Assembly (NCBI RefSeq): GCF_003258945.1 | Contig: NZ_QLIX01000016.1 | Location: forward strand, 1-64,000 | Source: Roseicella frigidaeris | GTDB lineage: Bacteria; Pseudomonadota; Alphaproteobacteria; Acetobacterales; Acetobacteraceae | Direction: 5' to 3' | Length of the DNA stretch: 64,000 bases | Shown here: positions 45,363 through 54,113 of the stretch, piece after piece | Layout of the letters: every line of letters starts with the position of its first letter | Position numbering within the stretch: position 1 is the stretch's first letter | Translations under genes and position numbers: made by a program | Notes under the pieces: generated by a model | Told to the model about the DNA's origin: nothing | The model's database searches: none | Seen by the model: only the letters and a program-made list of their open reading frames with translations

Positions 45363-45773
45363 CGGCGGAGAAATGGGGCCGACTGGATTCCGAGCTCGGC
45401 CCGTCTTGCAGGTCCCAGGCGTGCGGCGGACCGTCCGCCGCATCCCCTTCCGGTGTTCCTCCTCTCCCTCGTTCCCGGCGTCGGCGGCTTCCACCGTCTC
45501 CCGCAGGACCATGCCCTGCGCCAGGCGGCGCCGAGGCGCGGATCCTGCCGACCGCGGCCTTGGCGATCCGCGGCTGCACCGCCGAGACCATCGTCCCCAA
45601 GCTCGCCCGCCTGCCGGAGGGCGAGTTCCACGAGGCGACCGTGCCCTCCTTCGCGGCGCAGGCGGCCTTTCGCGCCGTGGCCCGCGCCTACCGCATACCG
45701 ACCGCGAGCCGGCGCTGAACCCGACCGCGCTGCTGGCCACGGCCGCGCCGCGTGGGCCGTGGGCAGCGTGGCT
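45363..45773. other. Intergenic region with a possible gene remnant
   Basis: The stretch between phaC and the MFS gene has no complete gene. The first 150 bp are compositionally unremarkable. From about 45530 one plus-strand frame looks coding-like; see the separate remnant. Nothing else (RNA, riboswitch, insertion element) could be recognised. Confidence 0.4.
45530..45718 (+). pseudogene. Possible coding remnant of unknown family
   Basis: One frame reads AEARILPTAALAIRGCTAET, then IVPKLARLPEGEFHEATVPS, then FAAQAAFRAVARAYRIPTA before a stop at 45718. Codon third positions are almost all G or C and the amino-acid mix is protein-like, unlike the Arg/Pro-rich shadows. No start codon or homologous upstream part is visible, so it may be the 3' end of a deleted gene. 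I do not recognise the family. Confidence 0.3.
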
Positions 45774-46946
45774 TCAGGCGGCCGCCGGGCGGCGCCGCAG
45801 CATCCGGAACGCGGCATAGAGCGGCAGGCAGGCCAGCAGCAGCGCCGCCGCGAAGGCGAGCGCCGCCGCCGGGCCGCCGAGGCGGTCCTGCCACCAGCCG
45901 GCGATGGGCGGCAGGCCGGCATGGCCGAGATAGAGCCAGGTGTAGAACAGCCCCATGCCGGTCGCCCGGCTCTCCGGCCGCAGCGCCTCGGCGGGCATGG
46001 CCATGATCACCCCGACCGGCAGCCCCTGCGCCAGGCCGAGCAGGACGAGCACCGGCAGCGGCGGCGCCTCGGGCGGGAGCAGCGGCAACAGTCGCAGGCA
46101 GGCCGCCCAGCCGACATAGCTGCCGACCAGCAGCGCCGGCCGCCAGCCCGGGCGCTGCGCCAGGATGCCGCCGAGCTGCCCGGCGGCGACGCTGATCCAG
46201 GTGATCAGCCCGACCAGCGAGCCGGCCGCCGCCGGCGTGCGGCCGGCGCCGATCAGCAGCAGCGGCAGGAAGGCGGCGGTGATGGTGAAGGCGCCGTTGA
46301 TGATGCCCCACATGGCGCCGGCGAGGGAGACCAGCACCGCCTCCCGCCGCGGGATGCGCCAGCCGCCCGGCCCCGCCGCCCCGCGGTCGTTCGGATGCTT
46401 CCGATAGCCGAGCAGCACGAGGAGCAGCGCCGCCGCCGCGGCGAGCGCCGTCGCGCCCAGGGCGGTGCGCCAGCCCTGGCTCGCCGCGAGGCCGCCCTGC
46501 ACCAGCAGCGCCAGGCCGAGGCCGATGGGGAAGGAGTTGACGAAGACCGTCATGGCCAGGGTGATCTCGCGGCCGGCGAACCAGTCGGTGATCATCTTCG
46601 CCATGAGCACGTTCAGCAGCACCGCGCCGAGGCCCGAGAGCAGCCGCCCGGCGGCGAGGCTGGCCTGGCTGTCGGCCAGGGCGGTGACGGCGCCGCCCAC
46701 CGTCATCAGCGCCAGGCCGAGGACGACGATGCGCTTGTCGCCGAAGCGGCGGCCGAGCAGCCCGCCCGGCAGGGCGAGGGCCAGGCCGGGCAGGAAGTAG
46801 AGGCCGATCAGCGCGCCGAGATCGGCATAGGAGAGGCCAAGCCCGGCCACCAGCGGCGCCCCGGCCGAGGCGAGCGACTGGAACTGGAACCCCATGCTGG
46901 TCCGCGCCAGGGTAAGGACCGCGAGGGCGAGCCAGCGGGGTTCCAT
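45774..46946 (-). CDS. MFS transporter (CynX/NimT-like)
   Basis: A 390-residue transporter with about 12 helices. It begins directly in TM1 (LALAVLTLARTSMGFQFQSLAS) and has a loop GGLLGRRFGDKRIV typical of MFS motif A. The second half starts after a short polar segment (RKHPNDRGAAGPGGWRIPRRE). The pattern fits the CynX/NimT or anion-cation symporter-like MFS groups; substrate unknown. Its start lies about 40 bp from the tRNA-Leu gene, which is on the same strand just upstream. Confidence 0.85.
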   Translation of the reverse strand: MEPRWLALAVLTLARTSMGFQFQSLASAGAPLVAGLGLSYADLGALIGLYFLPGLALALPGGLLGRRFGDKRIVVLGLALMTVGGAVTALADSQASLAAGRLLSGLGAVLLNVLMAKMITDWFAGREITLAMTVFVNSFPIGLGLALLVQGGLAASQGWRTALGATALAAAAALLLVLLGYRKHPNDRGAAGPGGWRIPRREAVLVSLAGAMWGIINGAFTITAAFLPLLLIGAGRTPAAAGSLVGLITWISVAAGQLGGILAQRPGWRPALLVGSYVGWAACLRLLPLLPPEAPPLPVLVLLGLAQGLPVGVIMAMPAEALRPESRATGMGLFYTWLYLGHAGLPPIAGWWQDRLGGPAAALAFAAALLLACLPLYAAFRMLRRRPAAA

Positions 46947-46984
46947 GCAGCGGGCTCTCCCGGGTGGTGGGATCGGCGCGGGGA

Positions 46985-47067
46985 TGCCCGCCGGGGGACT
47001 CGAACCCCCACATCCTTGCGGATTGCGGATTTTAAGTCCGCTGCGTCTACCATTCCGCCAGGCGGGC
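46985..47067 (-). tRNA. tRNA-Leu(UAA)
   Basis: Read on the minus strand, the 7-bp acceptor arms GCCCGCC and GGCGGGC pair perfectly. The anticodon stem GCGGA/TCCGC encloses the loop CTTAAAA, giving anticodon UAA. The long variable arm (ATCCGCAAGGAT) is that of a class II leucine tRNA, and the T arm is GGGGGTTCGAGTCCCCC. The discriminator is A and CCA is not encoded. It reads UUA codons, and UUG by wobble, both rare in this genome. Confidence 0.95.
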
Positions 47068-47082
47068 CAGAAGCGAAGGAGC

Positions 47083-48000
47083 CTACTTGCCCTCGCGCGC
47101 GATGCGCCGGCAATGCTCCAGCGCGGCGCCGATCAGGTTGTCGCTCGCCTCCGGGGTGCGGAAGGCGGCGTGGGAGGTGAGGGTCACGTTGCGCAGCCGG
47201 GTCAGCGGATGGCCGGCCGGCAGCGGCTCCTCCACGAAGACGTCGAGCGCGGCATGGCCGAGCCGCCCCTCCTGCAGCGCCGCGATCATCGCCGCCTCGT
47301 CGACGATGGCGCCGCGCGCCGTGTTCACCAGGATCGCGCCCGGCTTCATGCGCGCCAGGTGCTCGGCCGAGAGGAAGCCGCGCGTCTCGTCGCTCAGCAG
47401 CAGGTGGATGGAGACGACGTCGCTCTCGGCCAGCAGGCGTTCGAGCGCGACGAATTCGACCCCGGGCAGGGATTTCGCCGAGCGGTTCCAGGCCAGCACC
47501 TTCATGCCGATGCCGGCGCAAAGCCGCGCCATCTCGGCGCCGATGCCCCCCGTGCCGACCAGGCCGATGGTCTTGCCGGTGAGCTGCGTGCCGACCACGC
47601 GCGGCCAGTCGCCGCCGCGGATGGCGGCATCCATCATCGCGGTCTGCCGCGCCGCGTCCCACATCAGGGCGAAGGCCATCTCGGCGACGGCGGTGTCGCC
47701 ATAGCCCTTGATGATATGGACGGTGACGCCGAGCGCGGCCAGCGCGTCCGGGTCCATGTAGCTGCGCGCGCCGGTGCCGAGGAAGACGATGTGCTTCAGC
47801 TCCAGGCATTGCCGGACGATCTCGGTGGGGAAGGCGGTGTGGTCGTCGATGGCGATCTCGTAGCCCTTGAGCAGGGCGGGCAGCGCCTCCGGCCGCGTCT
47901 CCGGGTCGCGGTGGATCGCCACCTCCGGGTCGCCCGGCCGCAGCAGCCGCTCGGTCACCGCCGCCAGGGACGGGTTGGCATCGACGAAGAGTGCGCGCAT
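47083..48000 (-). CDS. D-2-hydroxyacid dehydrogenase family protein
   Basis: A 305-residue NAD-dependent D-isomer-specific hydroxyacid dehydrogenase. The Rossmann motif is GLVGTGGIGAEMARL (near residues 145-159). The catalytic set is Arg in NTARGAIVDE, Glu in VFVEEPLP and His in TSHAAFRTPEA. The substrate may be glycerate, phosphoglycerate-like or another 2-hydroxyacid; the absence of ACT domains argues against a classical SerA. Length is slightly short but complete. The tRNA-Leu gene lies 15 bp downstream. Confidence 0.9.
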   Translation of the reverse strand: MRALFVDANPSLAAVTERLLRPGDPEVAIHRDPETRPEALPALLKGYEIAIDDHTAFPTEIVRQCLELKHIVFLGTGARSYMDPDALAALGVTVHIIKGYGDTAVAEMAFALMWDAARQTAMMDAAIRGGDWPRVVGTQLTGKTIGLVGTGGIGAEMARLCAGIGMKVLAWNRSAKSLPGVEFVALERLLAESDVVSIHLLLSDETRGFLSAEHLARMKPGAILVNTARGAIVDEAAMIAALQEGRLGHAALDVFVEEPLPAGHPLTRLRNVTLTSHAAFRTPEASDNLIGAALEHCRRIAREGK

Positions 48001-48055
48001 GGCGGAACGGTCCCCCGGTTCGGTGCGGGCATGGTAGCGGCGCGGCCGGATGGGT

Positions 48056-48093
48056 CCAGTCTGCGGGCCCAGTCTGCGGGCCCAGTCTGCGGC
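48056..48093. repeat. Three 13-bp tandem repeats
   Basis: CCAGTCTGCGGGC occurs at 48056-48068 and 48069-48081, and a third time with the end altered. It lies between the hydroxyacid dehydrogenase promoter region and the end of the small lipoprotein gene; no role is apparent. Confidence 0.75.
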
Positions 48094-48498
48094 TCAGCGC
48101 CGCCCGGCCCCGTCGGGGAACCGGTCGACGGAGGTGAGGCCATCCCGGGCCCCGATCGCCTCGTCATAGGTCATGCTGCCCCGCATCGGCCCGCCCGGCA
48201 GCCGCAGCCCGACCACCGGTCCGCAACCCGCGAGGCCGAGCACCAAGGCCGGCAGGACGAAAGCCCTGCCGCTTACCCAGCCGCCTGCCGTTGCCCTGCC
48301 GCGGCTTCGCCGCGGCAGGCTGTGACGGATCTTCGACCAGAGGCGACTCACGGGGCCCCCACGGCGTCGCGCAGCGATGTCGCGGGGAGAAGTTAGAGCG
48401 CCTATCAAAACCGTCGCTGCTCGTTGTCCTGACGCGGCTTTGCCGCGGCAGGCTGTGACGCCCCTTGGACAAGAGGGAACTCCATGGGGTCCCCGCAA
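48094..48498 (-). CDS. Small putative lipoprotein, start uncertain
   Basis: The last 57 residues look real: FVLPALVLGLAGCGPVVG is a lipoprotein signal with lipobox LAGC, followed by PGGPMRGSMTYDEAIGARDG and VDRFPDG. An ATG exists only at 48498. The 75 or so residues between it and the signal are encoded by the two family C hairpin repeats and are probably not authentic. No ATG, GTG or TTG fits directly before the signal. The original start may have been replaced by the repeat, leaving the gene without a proper beginning. No function is recognised. Confidence 0.4.
   Translation of the reverse strand: MRGPHGVPSCPRGVTACRGKAASGQRAATVLIGALTSPRDIAARRRGGPVSRLWSKIRHSLPRRSRGRATAGGWVSGRAFVLPALVLGLAGCGPVVGLRLPGGPMRGSMTYDEAIGARDGLTSVDRFPDGAGRR
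48296..48396 (+). repeat. Hairpin repeat family C, copy 1
   Basis: Starts with the hairpin CTGCCGCGGCTTCGCCGCGG, then CAGGCTGTGACG, CTTCGACCAGAGG, ACTCACGGGGCCCCC, a second hairpin (ACGGCGTCGC region) and GGGGAGAAGTTA. The same order of elements recurs 133 bp downstream as copy 2. It overlaps the uncertain 5' part of the lipoprotein frame. Confidence 0.7.
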
Positions 48499-48530
48499 AG
48501 CCGCGAAGCGGTTTTGTGGGGGTTCTTAAA
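48429..48530 (+). repeat. Hairpin repeat family C, copy 2
   Basis: CTGACGCGGCTTTGCCGCGG, CAGGCTGTGACG, CTTGGACAAGAGG, AACTCCATGGGGTCCCC, a hairpin GCAAAGCCGCGAAGCGG and TGGGGGTTCTTAAA parallel copy 1. The CCCCGCAAAGCCGC element is also part of family B copy 1. The last bases overlap the stop codon of the enolase-superfamily gene (48526). Confidence 0.7.
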
Positions 48531-49617
48531 CGTCCGCCCGCCACCGCGCCAATGCCGCCTCGTCCCAGTCGAGGCCAAGCCCCGGCCGCTCCGGCACCTG
48601 CGCCAGGCCGTCCTTCACCACCAGCGGGCTGCGCAGCAGCGGCCCGGCGATGTCGAGATGCTCCAGCAGATGCGCCGTCGGCGTCGCCGGCAGCAGCTGC
48701 GCGCTCGCCTCGATGAAGATGTGCGAGGACATCGGCACGCGATGCGCCGCCGCCAGCGCCGCCGCCTGCTGCCAGCCGGTGACGCCGCCGATCTTCATCG
48801 CATCCGGCATGCAGAGATCGACGGCCCCGGCCGCCAGCGCCCGCGCCATGCCCCGCGGCCCCCACCAATTCTCGCCGCCTTGCACCGGCAGGCGCAGCGC
48901 CCGGCGCAGCGCCGCCAGCCCGGCATCGTCATCGACCGGCAGCGGCTCCTCCAGCCAGCGCACGTCAAGATCCTGCAGGGCGAGGCCGCGCCGCTCCGCC
49001 TCCGGCCGGGTGAGGGCCTGGTTGTAGTCGACCAGGATCTCCACCTCGGCGCCGACCGCGCCGCGCACCGCCCGCACCGTCTCGAGGTCGTCCTCGAGCC
49101 GCGCCTGGCCGAGCTTGAACTTCACCGCCCGGGCGCCGAGCGTGGCGACGGCGCGGCCCGCCTCCTCGGCCAGCATCGCCGCGCCCCAGCCGCGCAGCGA
49201 GGCGTAGACCGGCAGCGACCGCGGCGCGGCGCCGAGCAGCCGGCAGAGTGGCTGGCCGGCCGCCTGGCCGAGCGCGTCCCACAACGCCATGTCGATGGCC
49301 GAGAGGGCGATCTGCACCAGCCCCTCGGTGCCGAGGATGCGCAAGCCGTCATGCAGCTCGGCCCAGAGCGTCGCCGGCGCCAGCGGCCGGCCGGCAAGCC
49401 CGGCGCCGATGTTGCGCACCAGCGCCGCGGTCGGGCCGAGCGCGGCCGGGGTGTAGGGGAAGACATAGGCGCAGCCCGCGGGCCCTTCCGCCGTCTGCAC
49501 CTCGGCCAGGACCAGCGGCGCGCGCGGGATGGTGTTGAGGCTGTTGCGCAGCGGCGGGTCGAGCGGCGCATCGACCGCACGGGCGGTGACGCTGCGGATG
49601 GTCAGCGGCGGGGTGAT
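48526..49617 (-). CDS. Mandelate racemase/muconate-lactonizing family enzyme
   Basis: A 363-residue enolase-superfamily enzyme if translation begins at ATC 49617. A KxK-type catalytic pair is in VKFKLG. Metal ligands are in ILVDYNQ, WLEEPLP and GENWWG, and the second base is probably the Lys of PDAMKIGG or the His of MSSHIFIE. The only usual start is a GTG at 49500, which would remove about 40 residues of the capping domain (TIRSVTARAVDAPL and onward) that belong to the family. Read upstream, GAGGAG is spaced seven bases before ATC, so a non-ATG start or a mutated ATG is likely. The substrate is unknown. Confidence 0.8.
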   Translation of the reverse strand: MTPPLTIRSVTARAVDAPLDPPLRNSLNTIPRAPLVLAEVQTAEGPAGCAYVFPYTPAALGPTAALVRNIGAGLAGRPLAPATLWAELHDGLRILGTEGLVQIALSAIDMALWDALGQAAGQPLCRLLGAAPRSLPVYASLRGWGAAMLAEEAGRAVATLGARAVKFKLGQARLEDDLETVRAVRGAVGAEVEILVDYNQALTRPEAERRGLALQDLDVRWLEEPLPVDDDAGLAALRRALRLPVQGGENWWGPRGMARALAAGAVDLCMPDAMKIGGVTGWQQAAALAAAHRVPMSSHIFIEASAQLLPATPTAHLLEHLDIAGPLLRSPLVVKDGLAQVPERPGLGLDWDEAALARWRADV

Positions 49618-49725
49618 GGCGCGTCTCCTCGGCAGGCTTGCGGGCGATGCTGCCGGATCGCCGCGCCAGGGTCGAGGGGCGGCGGGGCGGCCGTGGGGCC
49701 CGCCCCGCCGCGATCCGCGGCCGCC

Positions 49726-50016
49726 TTATGAGAGGGCGGATTCGCGCTCCCGGGTCGTCGCGGCCGCCGGCGCCGCGCTCCCGCTGCTCGTCGTCGCGTC
49801 CAGCAGCCGGCGCTCGCGCCGCGTCAGCATCCGCCGCGCCACCAGCCAGGAGATGGGCAGGGCGATCAGCATGCTGAGGGCCGCGGCCCCGTAATAGAGG
49901 CTGGCGGCGAGGCCAAATTGCTCGCGCAGCCCGGGGATCACGGCCAGCGGCAGGGCGAGCGCGCCGAAGCACACGGCGGCGACCGGCATGAAGGCGAGGG
50001 CGGCGATCTTCCACAT
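49726..50016 (-). CDS. Small two-helix membrane protein
   Basis: A 96-residue protein with two hydrophobic segments (IAALAFMPVAAVCFGALALPLAVI and ASLYYGAAALSMLIALPISWLVA) joined by a short polar loop, then a basic and Ala/Ser-rich tail. No family is recognised. AAGGAG lies 8 bases before the ATG, supporting a real gene. Isolated between the enolase-superfamily gene and the RlmM gene region. Confidence 0.7.
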   Translation of the reverse strand: MWKIAALAFMPVAAVCFGALALPLAVIPGLREQFGLAASLYYGAAALSMLIALPISWLVARRMLTRRERRLLDATTSSGSAAPAAATTRERESALS

Positions 50017-50164
50017 CGGATGGGCTCCTTCCTCTCCGGCGGCGGATGGGGAGGGCGATCCGCCCCGGCGCGGCGTTGCGTGCCTGCACGGGAACGACTC
50101 CATGGCGTCGCGGTTGCGGGGAGCGCCCGCGGTCGCCGGCCGGGCCCCTGGGCGTGCTCGGACG

Positions 50165-50274
50165 CCGGGCGCAACCCTCCGGTTTGCCTGGGCCTTCGCG
50201 GCATGAGCCGCGGCGCCCATCCGGGCGCTCGGCCCTGCGGGCCGCAGGTCGGAACCCCGTGCGCCGGGTATCAG
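50165..50274 (-). repeat. Hairpin repeat family A, copy 4
   Basis: The most complete match to copy 1, inverted. It contains CCGGGCGCAACCCTCCGG, GGCATGAGCCGCGGCGCC, CATCCGGGCGCTCGGCCC and TGCGGGCCGCAGGTC, ending GGTATCAG. The end (TATCAG) overlaps the stop codon of the RlmM-like gene, just as copy 1 begins 11 bp after dut. It therefore occupies a transcript-end position. Confidence 0.8.
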
Positions 50275-51224
50275 CCAGGCTCCAGCCGCACGAACATCAG
50301 CTCGTGCCGGTTGTGCGCGCCGTGGAACAGCAGGGCGCCGGGGATGGCGGCGAATTCGGCGGCGATGTCGTGGTCGGTCTCGCCCTGGAACTTCACCGTG
50401 CAGACCAGGTGCCGCGCCCGCCCCGCCTCCAGCCAGCGCCGCACCAGCGCCAGCAGCCGCGCCGGGTAGCAGATGACGTCGCTGAACAGCCAATCGACCG
50501 GCGGCAGGCTCAGCGGGTCGAGGCCGAAGGCGCTCTCCTGGCGCGTCTCGACAGTCGGCAGGGCGGCGATGGCCGGGTCGAGCGGCGCCTTGTCCACCGC
50601 CGTCACCCGGGCGCCGAGCCGGGCCAGCGCCCAGCTCCAGCCGCCGGGCGCGGCGCCGAGATCGAGGCAGGTCTCGCCTGGCAACGGCCAGCGCCCGGCC
50701 CGGGTCAGCGCCTCCCACAGCTTGAGATAGGCGCGGGAGGGCGGGCCCGCGCGGTCCTCGAGGAACCGCACCTCGCCATTGACGAAGGGGCTGGTCTTGG
50801 TCGGGCTGGCCAGCAGCCGGTCCGGCGCCAGCAGGGTCCAGGCGCCGAGATGCCCGGCGGGCGCCGGCTCGGGGAAGGCGAGGGGGCGGGCCTTCACGGG
50901 CGGCAGGCGCTCGGCGATCAGCGCCGCGCGGCGGTGCTGCCCGGCGGCGTAGAGCGCCCAATTGCGCTGGATCGCCCGCAGCGCATCGGCCGCCGCCTTC
51001 ACCGAGGGGGCGGGCAGCTCGCGCGGCGCGGTCCAGGTGTCGAGCGCCCAGGCCATCGGCGCCGGCGGCTCCGGCGAGAGGGCGAGGCGGCCATGCCAGG
51101 CGGCGATGCGGCGGCCGGCCCGGCGCAGCTCCTCGGCCAGCGGCGCCTCGAAGCCCTCGGCGGCGAGATAGGCGGCGCCGATCCCATCCGCTGGCGGCGC
51201 CGACCCCGACACCGCCTCAGGCAC
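50271..51224 (-). CDS. RlmM-like 23S rRNA 2'-O-methyltransferase
   Basis: A 317-residue protein resembling RlmM (23S rRNA C2498 ribose methylation). The SAM motif DLGAAPGGWSWALA (near residue 195) and the K-D-K-E type catalytic residues are visible: Lys in PTKTSPF, Asp in FSDVICYP, Lys in CTVKFQGE and Glu in NRHELMF. The N-terminal domain is shorter and divergent compared with the E. coli enzyme (366 residues), so the rRNA target is an inference. It overlaps the DUF423 gene by 8 bp and is probably coupled to it. Confidence 0.85.
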   Translation of the reverse strand: MPEAVSGSAPPADGIGAAYLAAEGFEAPLAEELRRAGRRIAAWHGRLALSPEPPAPMAWALDTWTAPRELPAPSVKAAADALRAIQRNWALYAAGQHRRAALIAERLPPVKARPLAFPEPAPAGHLGAWTLLAPDRLLASPTKTSPFVNGEVRFLEDRAGPPSRAYLKLWEALTRAGRWPLPGETCLDLGAAPGGWSWALARLGARVTAVDKAPLDPAIAALPTVETRQESAFGLDPLSLPPVDWLFSDVICYPARLLALVRRWLEAGRARHLVCTVKFQGETDHDIAAEFAAIPGALLFHGAHNRHELMFVRLEPG

Positions 51225-51585
51225 GGATCACGGCCGAGGCGGCCAGCAGCCCCCAGGCGACCATCAGCAGCGTGCCGCCGAGCGGCGCCATCGGGCCGAG
51301 CGAGACGCCGCCGAGGGCGCTGGCATAGACGCCGCCGCAGAAGAGCAGCAGGCCGAGGGCGAAGCCCGCCGCCGCCAGGTTCGGCAGCGCGCCGGCCTGG
51401 CGCTCCGCCCAGAGCGCGGCGCCGACCAGCGCCAGGGCGTGCCAGCCCTGCATGGTGATGCCGTTCTGCAGCGCCATCAGGCGATGCGCATCGAGCCGCG
51501 CCGGCGCGGCATGCGCGGCCCAGGCGGAGAGGGCGACGGCGGCGAGGCCGAACAGGGCGCCGAGGGCGAGCCAGAGACGGTGCAT
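51217..51585 (-). CDS. DUF423 membrane protein
   Basis: A 122-residue protein with four hydrophobic helices and the DUF423/YgdD pattern: ALGALFGLAAVALSAWAAHA, GITMQGWHALALV, LFCGGVYASAL and GPMAPLGGTLLMVAWGLLA. The E. coli homologue ygdD is next to rlmM as well, so the gene pair is conserved. Function unknown; a small inner-membrane protein. Confidence 0.92.
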   Translation of the reverse strand: MHRLWLALGALFGLAAVALSAWAAHAAPARLDAHRLMALQNGITMQGWHALALVGAALWAERQAGALPNLAAAGFALGLLLFCGGVYASALGGVSLGPMAPLGGTLLMVAWGLLAASAVIRA

Positions 51586-51675
51586 GGGCGGGGCTTCGGG
51601 CGTTCCGGGACAGGGCGGTTGGGCGGGGCAGCGGGGATGTGTAGAGCGGATCGGGCGAGGGCGCGAACCAGGGCC

Positions 51676-52416
51676 TCAGCTCGATGCCTCGGGCTCGGCC
51701 GCCCCGGCCAGCGCCGCGCGCCGCACCGCATTCGCCGCCAGATGCGCCTGCCGCGTCGGCTCCGGCAGGCGGTAGCCGGTGAGGCAGCGCCGCACCCACT
51801 CGACCGCGCCCTCCGGCGAGATCCGGTGGCCGACCGAGATCCAGAGCGGGTTGGCCCGCCGCCGGCTGCGCAGCACCGTGCCGAGCCGCCGGCCCTTCCA
51901 GAGCAGCGGCTGCACCGCGCCCGGCTCCTCGCCGAGCGGCGCCTCCGGGCGACCGACCAGCGGCGACTTGGCGACGCCGATGCTCGGGATGTCGAGCACC
52001 ACGCCGAGATGCGCGGCGATGCCGAGGCCGCGCGGATGCGCCACGCCGTGCCCGTCCACCATCACCAGGTCCGGCTTCGGCTCCAGCCGCGCCCAGGCGG
52101 CGAGCAGCGCCGGCACCTCGCGGAAGCCGAGATAGCCGGGGATGTAGGGGATGCTGGCGCGCAGCGATGCGCCGGCCCGCGCCACCACCTGCAGCCCGGG
52201 CCAGTCCAGCACCACCACCGCGGCATGCACCCAGCCCTCGGGGTCGAAGCGGGTGGTGCTGATATCGACCCCGCCCAGCAGCCGCACCGGCGGATGCGCG
52301 TCCCGTGGCACCACCCGCGCCGCAAGCTCGATCTGCGCCGCCTTCGCGGCGGCGAGGTCGGGCGGGGCCAGCCAATCCGGCGGGATGGCGGGGAGGTCCG
52401 TGCCGGCCTGGTCCAT
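51676..52416 (-). CDS. nfi: Endonuclease V (deoxyinosine repair)
   Basis: A 246-residue endonuclease V, which nicks DNA at the second phosphodiester 3' to deoxyinosine and related deaminated bases. Catalytic residues: Asp51 (GGVDIS), Glu in PGYLGFREVPA and Asp in VMVDGHG, with Lys in IGVAKSPL. The wedge residues PYIPG are present. The ATG at 52416 (MDQAG) was chosen; ATG 52428 (MRAE) adds four residues. Length is normal. Confidence 0.93.
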   Translation of the reverse strand: MDQAGTDLPAIPPDWLAPPDLAAAKAAQIELAARVVPRDAHPPVRLLGGVDISTTRFDPEGWVHAAVVVLDWPGLQVVARAGASLRASIPYIPGYLGFREVPALLAAWARLEPKPDLVMVDGHGVAHPRGLGIAAHLGVVLDIPSIGVAKSPLVGRPEAPLGEEPGAVQPLLWKGRRLGTVLRSRRRANPLWISVGHRISPEGAVEWVRRCLTGYRLPEPTRQAHLAANAVRRAALAGAAEPEASS

Positions 52417-52481
52417 CTCCGCCCGCATCCTCCCTGTCCACCGGTTCCGGGGCGAACCCGGCGGAGCGGGGCGGGTTCCGT

Positions 52482-54113
52482 TCAGCCGGGCGGCTGCCGC
52501 AGCAGGTAGTCCTGGTAGTCCTGCCGCAGCGCCCGTTTGTTCAGCTTGCCCGTGGCCGTATGCGGCAACGCCTCCACCAGCAGCACCGCATCCGGCCGCC
52601 ACCAGCGGGCGACGCGGCCATCCTCGTAGAGCGCGGCGACCGACTCCGGCGCCAGCGCCCGCCCGGGCTTCGGCACCACCAGCAGCAGCGGCCGCTCCTG
52701 CCAGCGCGGGTGATGCGCGGCGATCACCGCCGCCTCCAGCACGTCCGGATGCGAGACGGCGATGTTCTCGAGCTGGATGGAGCTGATCCACTCGCCGCCC
52801 GACTTGATGACGTCCTTGGAGCGGTCGACCATCTCGGCATAACCCTCGGGGTCGATGCTGGCGACGTCGCCGGTGCGGAACCAGCCATCGGCATCGGCGG
52901 CACCCTCCGCGCCGCGATTGAGATAGGCCTGGCAGACCCAATGGCCGCGCGCCTCGAGATCGCCGAAGGCGGTGCCGTCCCAGGGCAGCTCGGCGCCCTC
53001 GGCATCGGTGATGCGGATATCGGCGCCACAGAGGGCGCGGCCCTGCTTCAGCCGCACCCGCATCGCCGCCTCGGCCTCCAGCCCGGCATGGGCGGCCAGC
53101 GGCGCGTTGATCGTCACCATCGGGCTGGTCTCGGTCATGCCCCAGGCCTGCTGCACCGCGACGCCGTGGCGGGCGAGCCCCTCGATCATCGCCCGCGGTA
53201 CCGCCGAGCCGCCGCTGGCGACGCGCCGGAGCGTCTCCAGCCGCGCGCCGCTGCGCTCCAGCACCTGCAGCACGTCGAGCCAGATGGTCGGCACGGCGGA
53301 AGCGAAGGTGACGCGCTCCTCGTTCAGCAGCCGCAGCAGCGAGGCGCCGTCGAGATGCCGGCCGGGCAGCACCAGCGCCGCCCCGGCCATGGGCGCGCAA
53401 TAGGGCATGGCCCAGCCGGTGGCGTGGAACATGCCCGCCCCGACCAGCACCCGGTCGGTGGCGCGGAAGGCGAAGGCATCGGCGGTGTTGGCCGCATAGG
53501 CGTGCAGCATGGCGGAGCGGTGGCTGTAGAGCACGCCCTTCGGCCGGCCCGTCGTGCCCGAGGTGTAGCAGAGGGCGCTGGCGGTGTTCTCGTCGAAGAC
53601 CGGCCAGGCCTGTTCCCCGGATTCGGCGGCGAGCAGCGTCTCGTAGTCGTGCAGCGCGATGCCGGGCGGCAGGGGTGGAGCCCCCTCGCCGAGTAGCACC
53701 ACGGTGCGCAAGGCCGGCACGCGCGGCGCCAGGGCGGCGACCAGCGGCGCGAAGCCCGGATCGGCGAAGAGCGCCGCATCCGCCGCGTCGTTCAGGATGA
53801 AGGCAATGTCCTCCTCCGACAGCCGCGGATTCACCGTGTGGCAGACCGCGCCCATGCCGGAGACGGCGTAGTAGAGCTCGAGATGCCGGTGGCTGTTCCA
53901 GGCCAGGGTGGCGACCCGGTCGCCCGGCCGCACCCCGAGGCGGTGCAGCGCCTGCGCCAGGCGGCGCGCCCGGGCTTCGAGCGCCGCGTAGCCGATGCGG
54001 TGCGTGCCGCCATCGGCCAGCGCCGAGACGACCTCGGTCCGGCCGTGATGGCGTGCGGCATGGGTGAGGATGGAGGAGAGCAACAGCGGGTGGTGCTGCA
54101 TCAGGCCGAGCAT
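52482..54113 (-). CDS. Long-chain fatty acyl-CoA ligase family enzyme
   Basis: A 543-residue adenylate-forming enzyme. The P-loop is [12 protein letters not shown], the adenine-binding stretch GMTETSP, the hinge GWFRTGD and the catalytic Lys in [11 protein letters not shown] near the C-terminus. It activates a fatty or other carboxylic acid to its CoA thioester; the family labels are FadD-like or medium-chain acyl-CoA ligase. GGGAGG lies 8 bases before the ATG at 54113, while the longer frame to 54194 is Pro/Gly-rich. Isolated between nfi and znuA. Confidence 0.92.
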   Translation of the reverse strand: MLGLMQHHPLLLSSILTHAARHHGRTEVVSALADGGTHRIGYAALEARARRLAQALHRLGVRPGDRVATLAWNSHRHLELYYAVSGMGAVCHTVNPRLSEEDIAFILNDAADAALFADPGFAPLVAALAPRVPALRTVVLLGEGAPPLPPGIALHDYETLLAAESGEQAWPVFDENTASALCYTSGTTGRPKGVLYSHRSAMLHAYAANTADAFAFRATDRVLVGAGMFHATGWAMPYCAPMAGAALVLPGRHLDGASLLRLLNEERVTFASAVPTIWLDVLQVLERSGARLETLRRVASGGSAVPRAMIEGLARHGVAVQQAWGMTETSPMVTINAPLAAHAGLEAEAAMRVRLKQGRALCGADIRITDAEGAELPWDGTAFGDLEARGHWVCQAYLNRGAEGAADADGWFRTGDVASIDPEGYAEMVDRSKDVIKSGGEWISSIQLENIAVSHPDVLEAAVIAAHHPRWQERPLLLVVPKPGRALAPESVAALYEDGRVARWWRPDAVLLVEALPHTATGKLNKRALRQDYQDYLLRQPPG

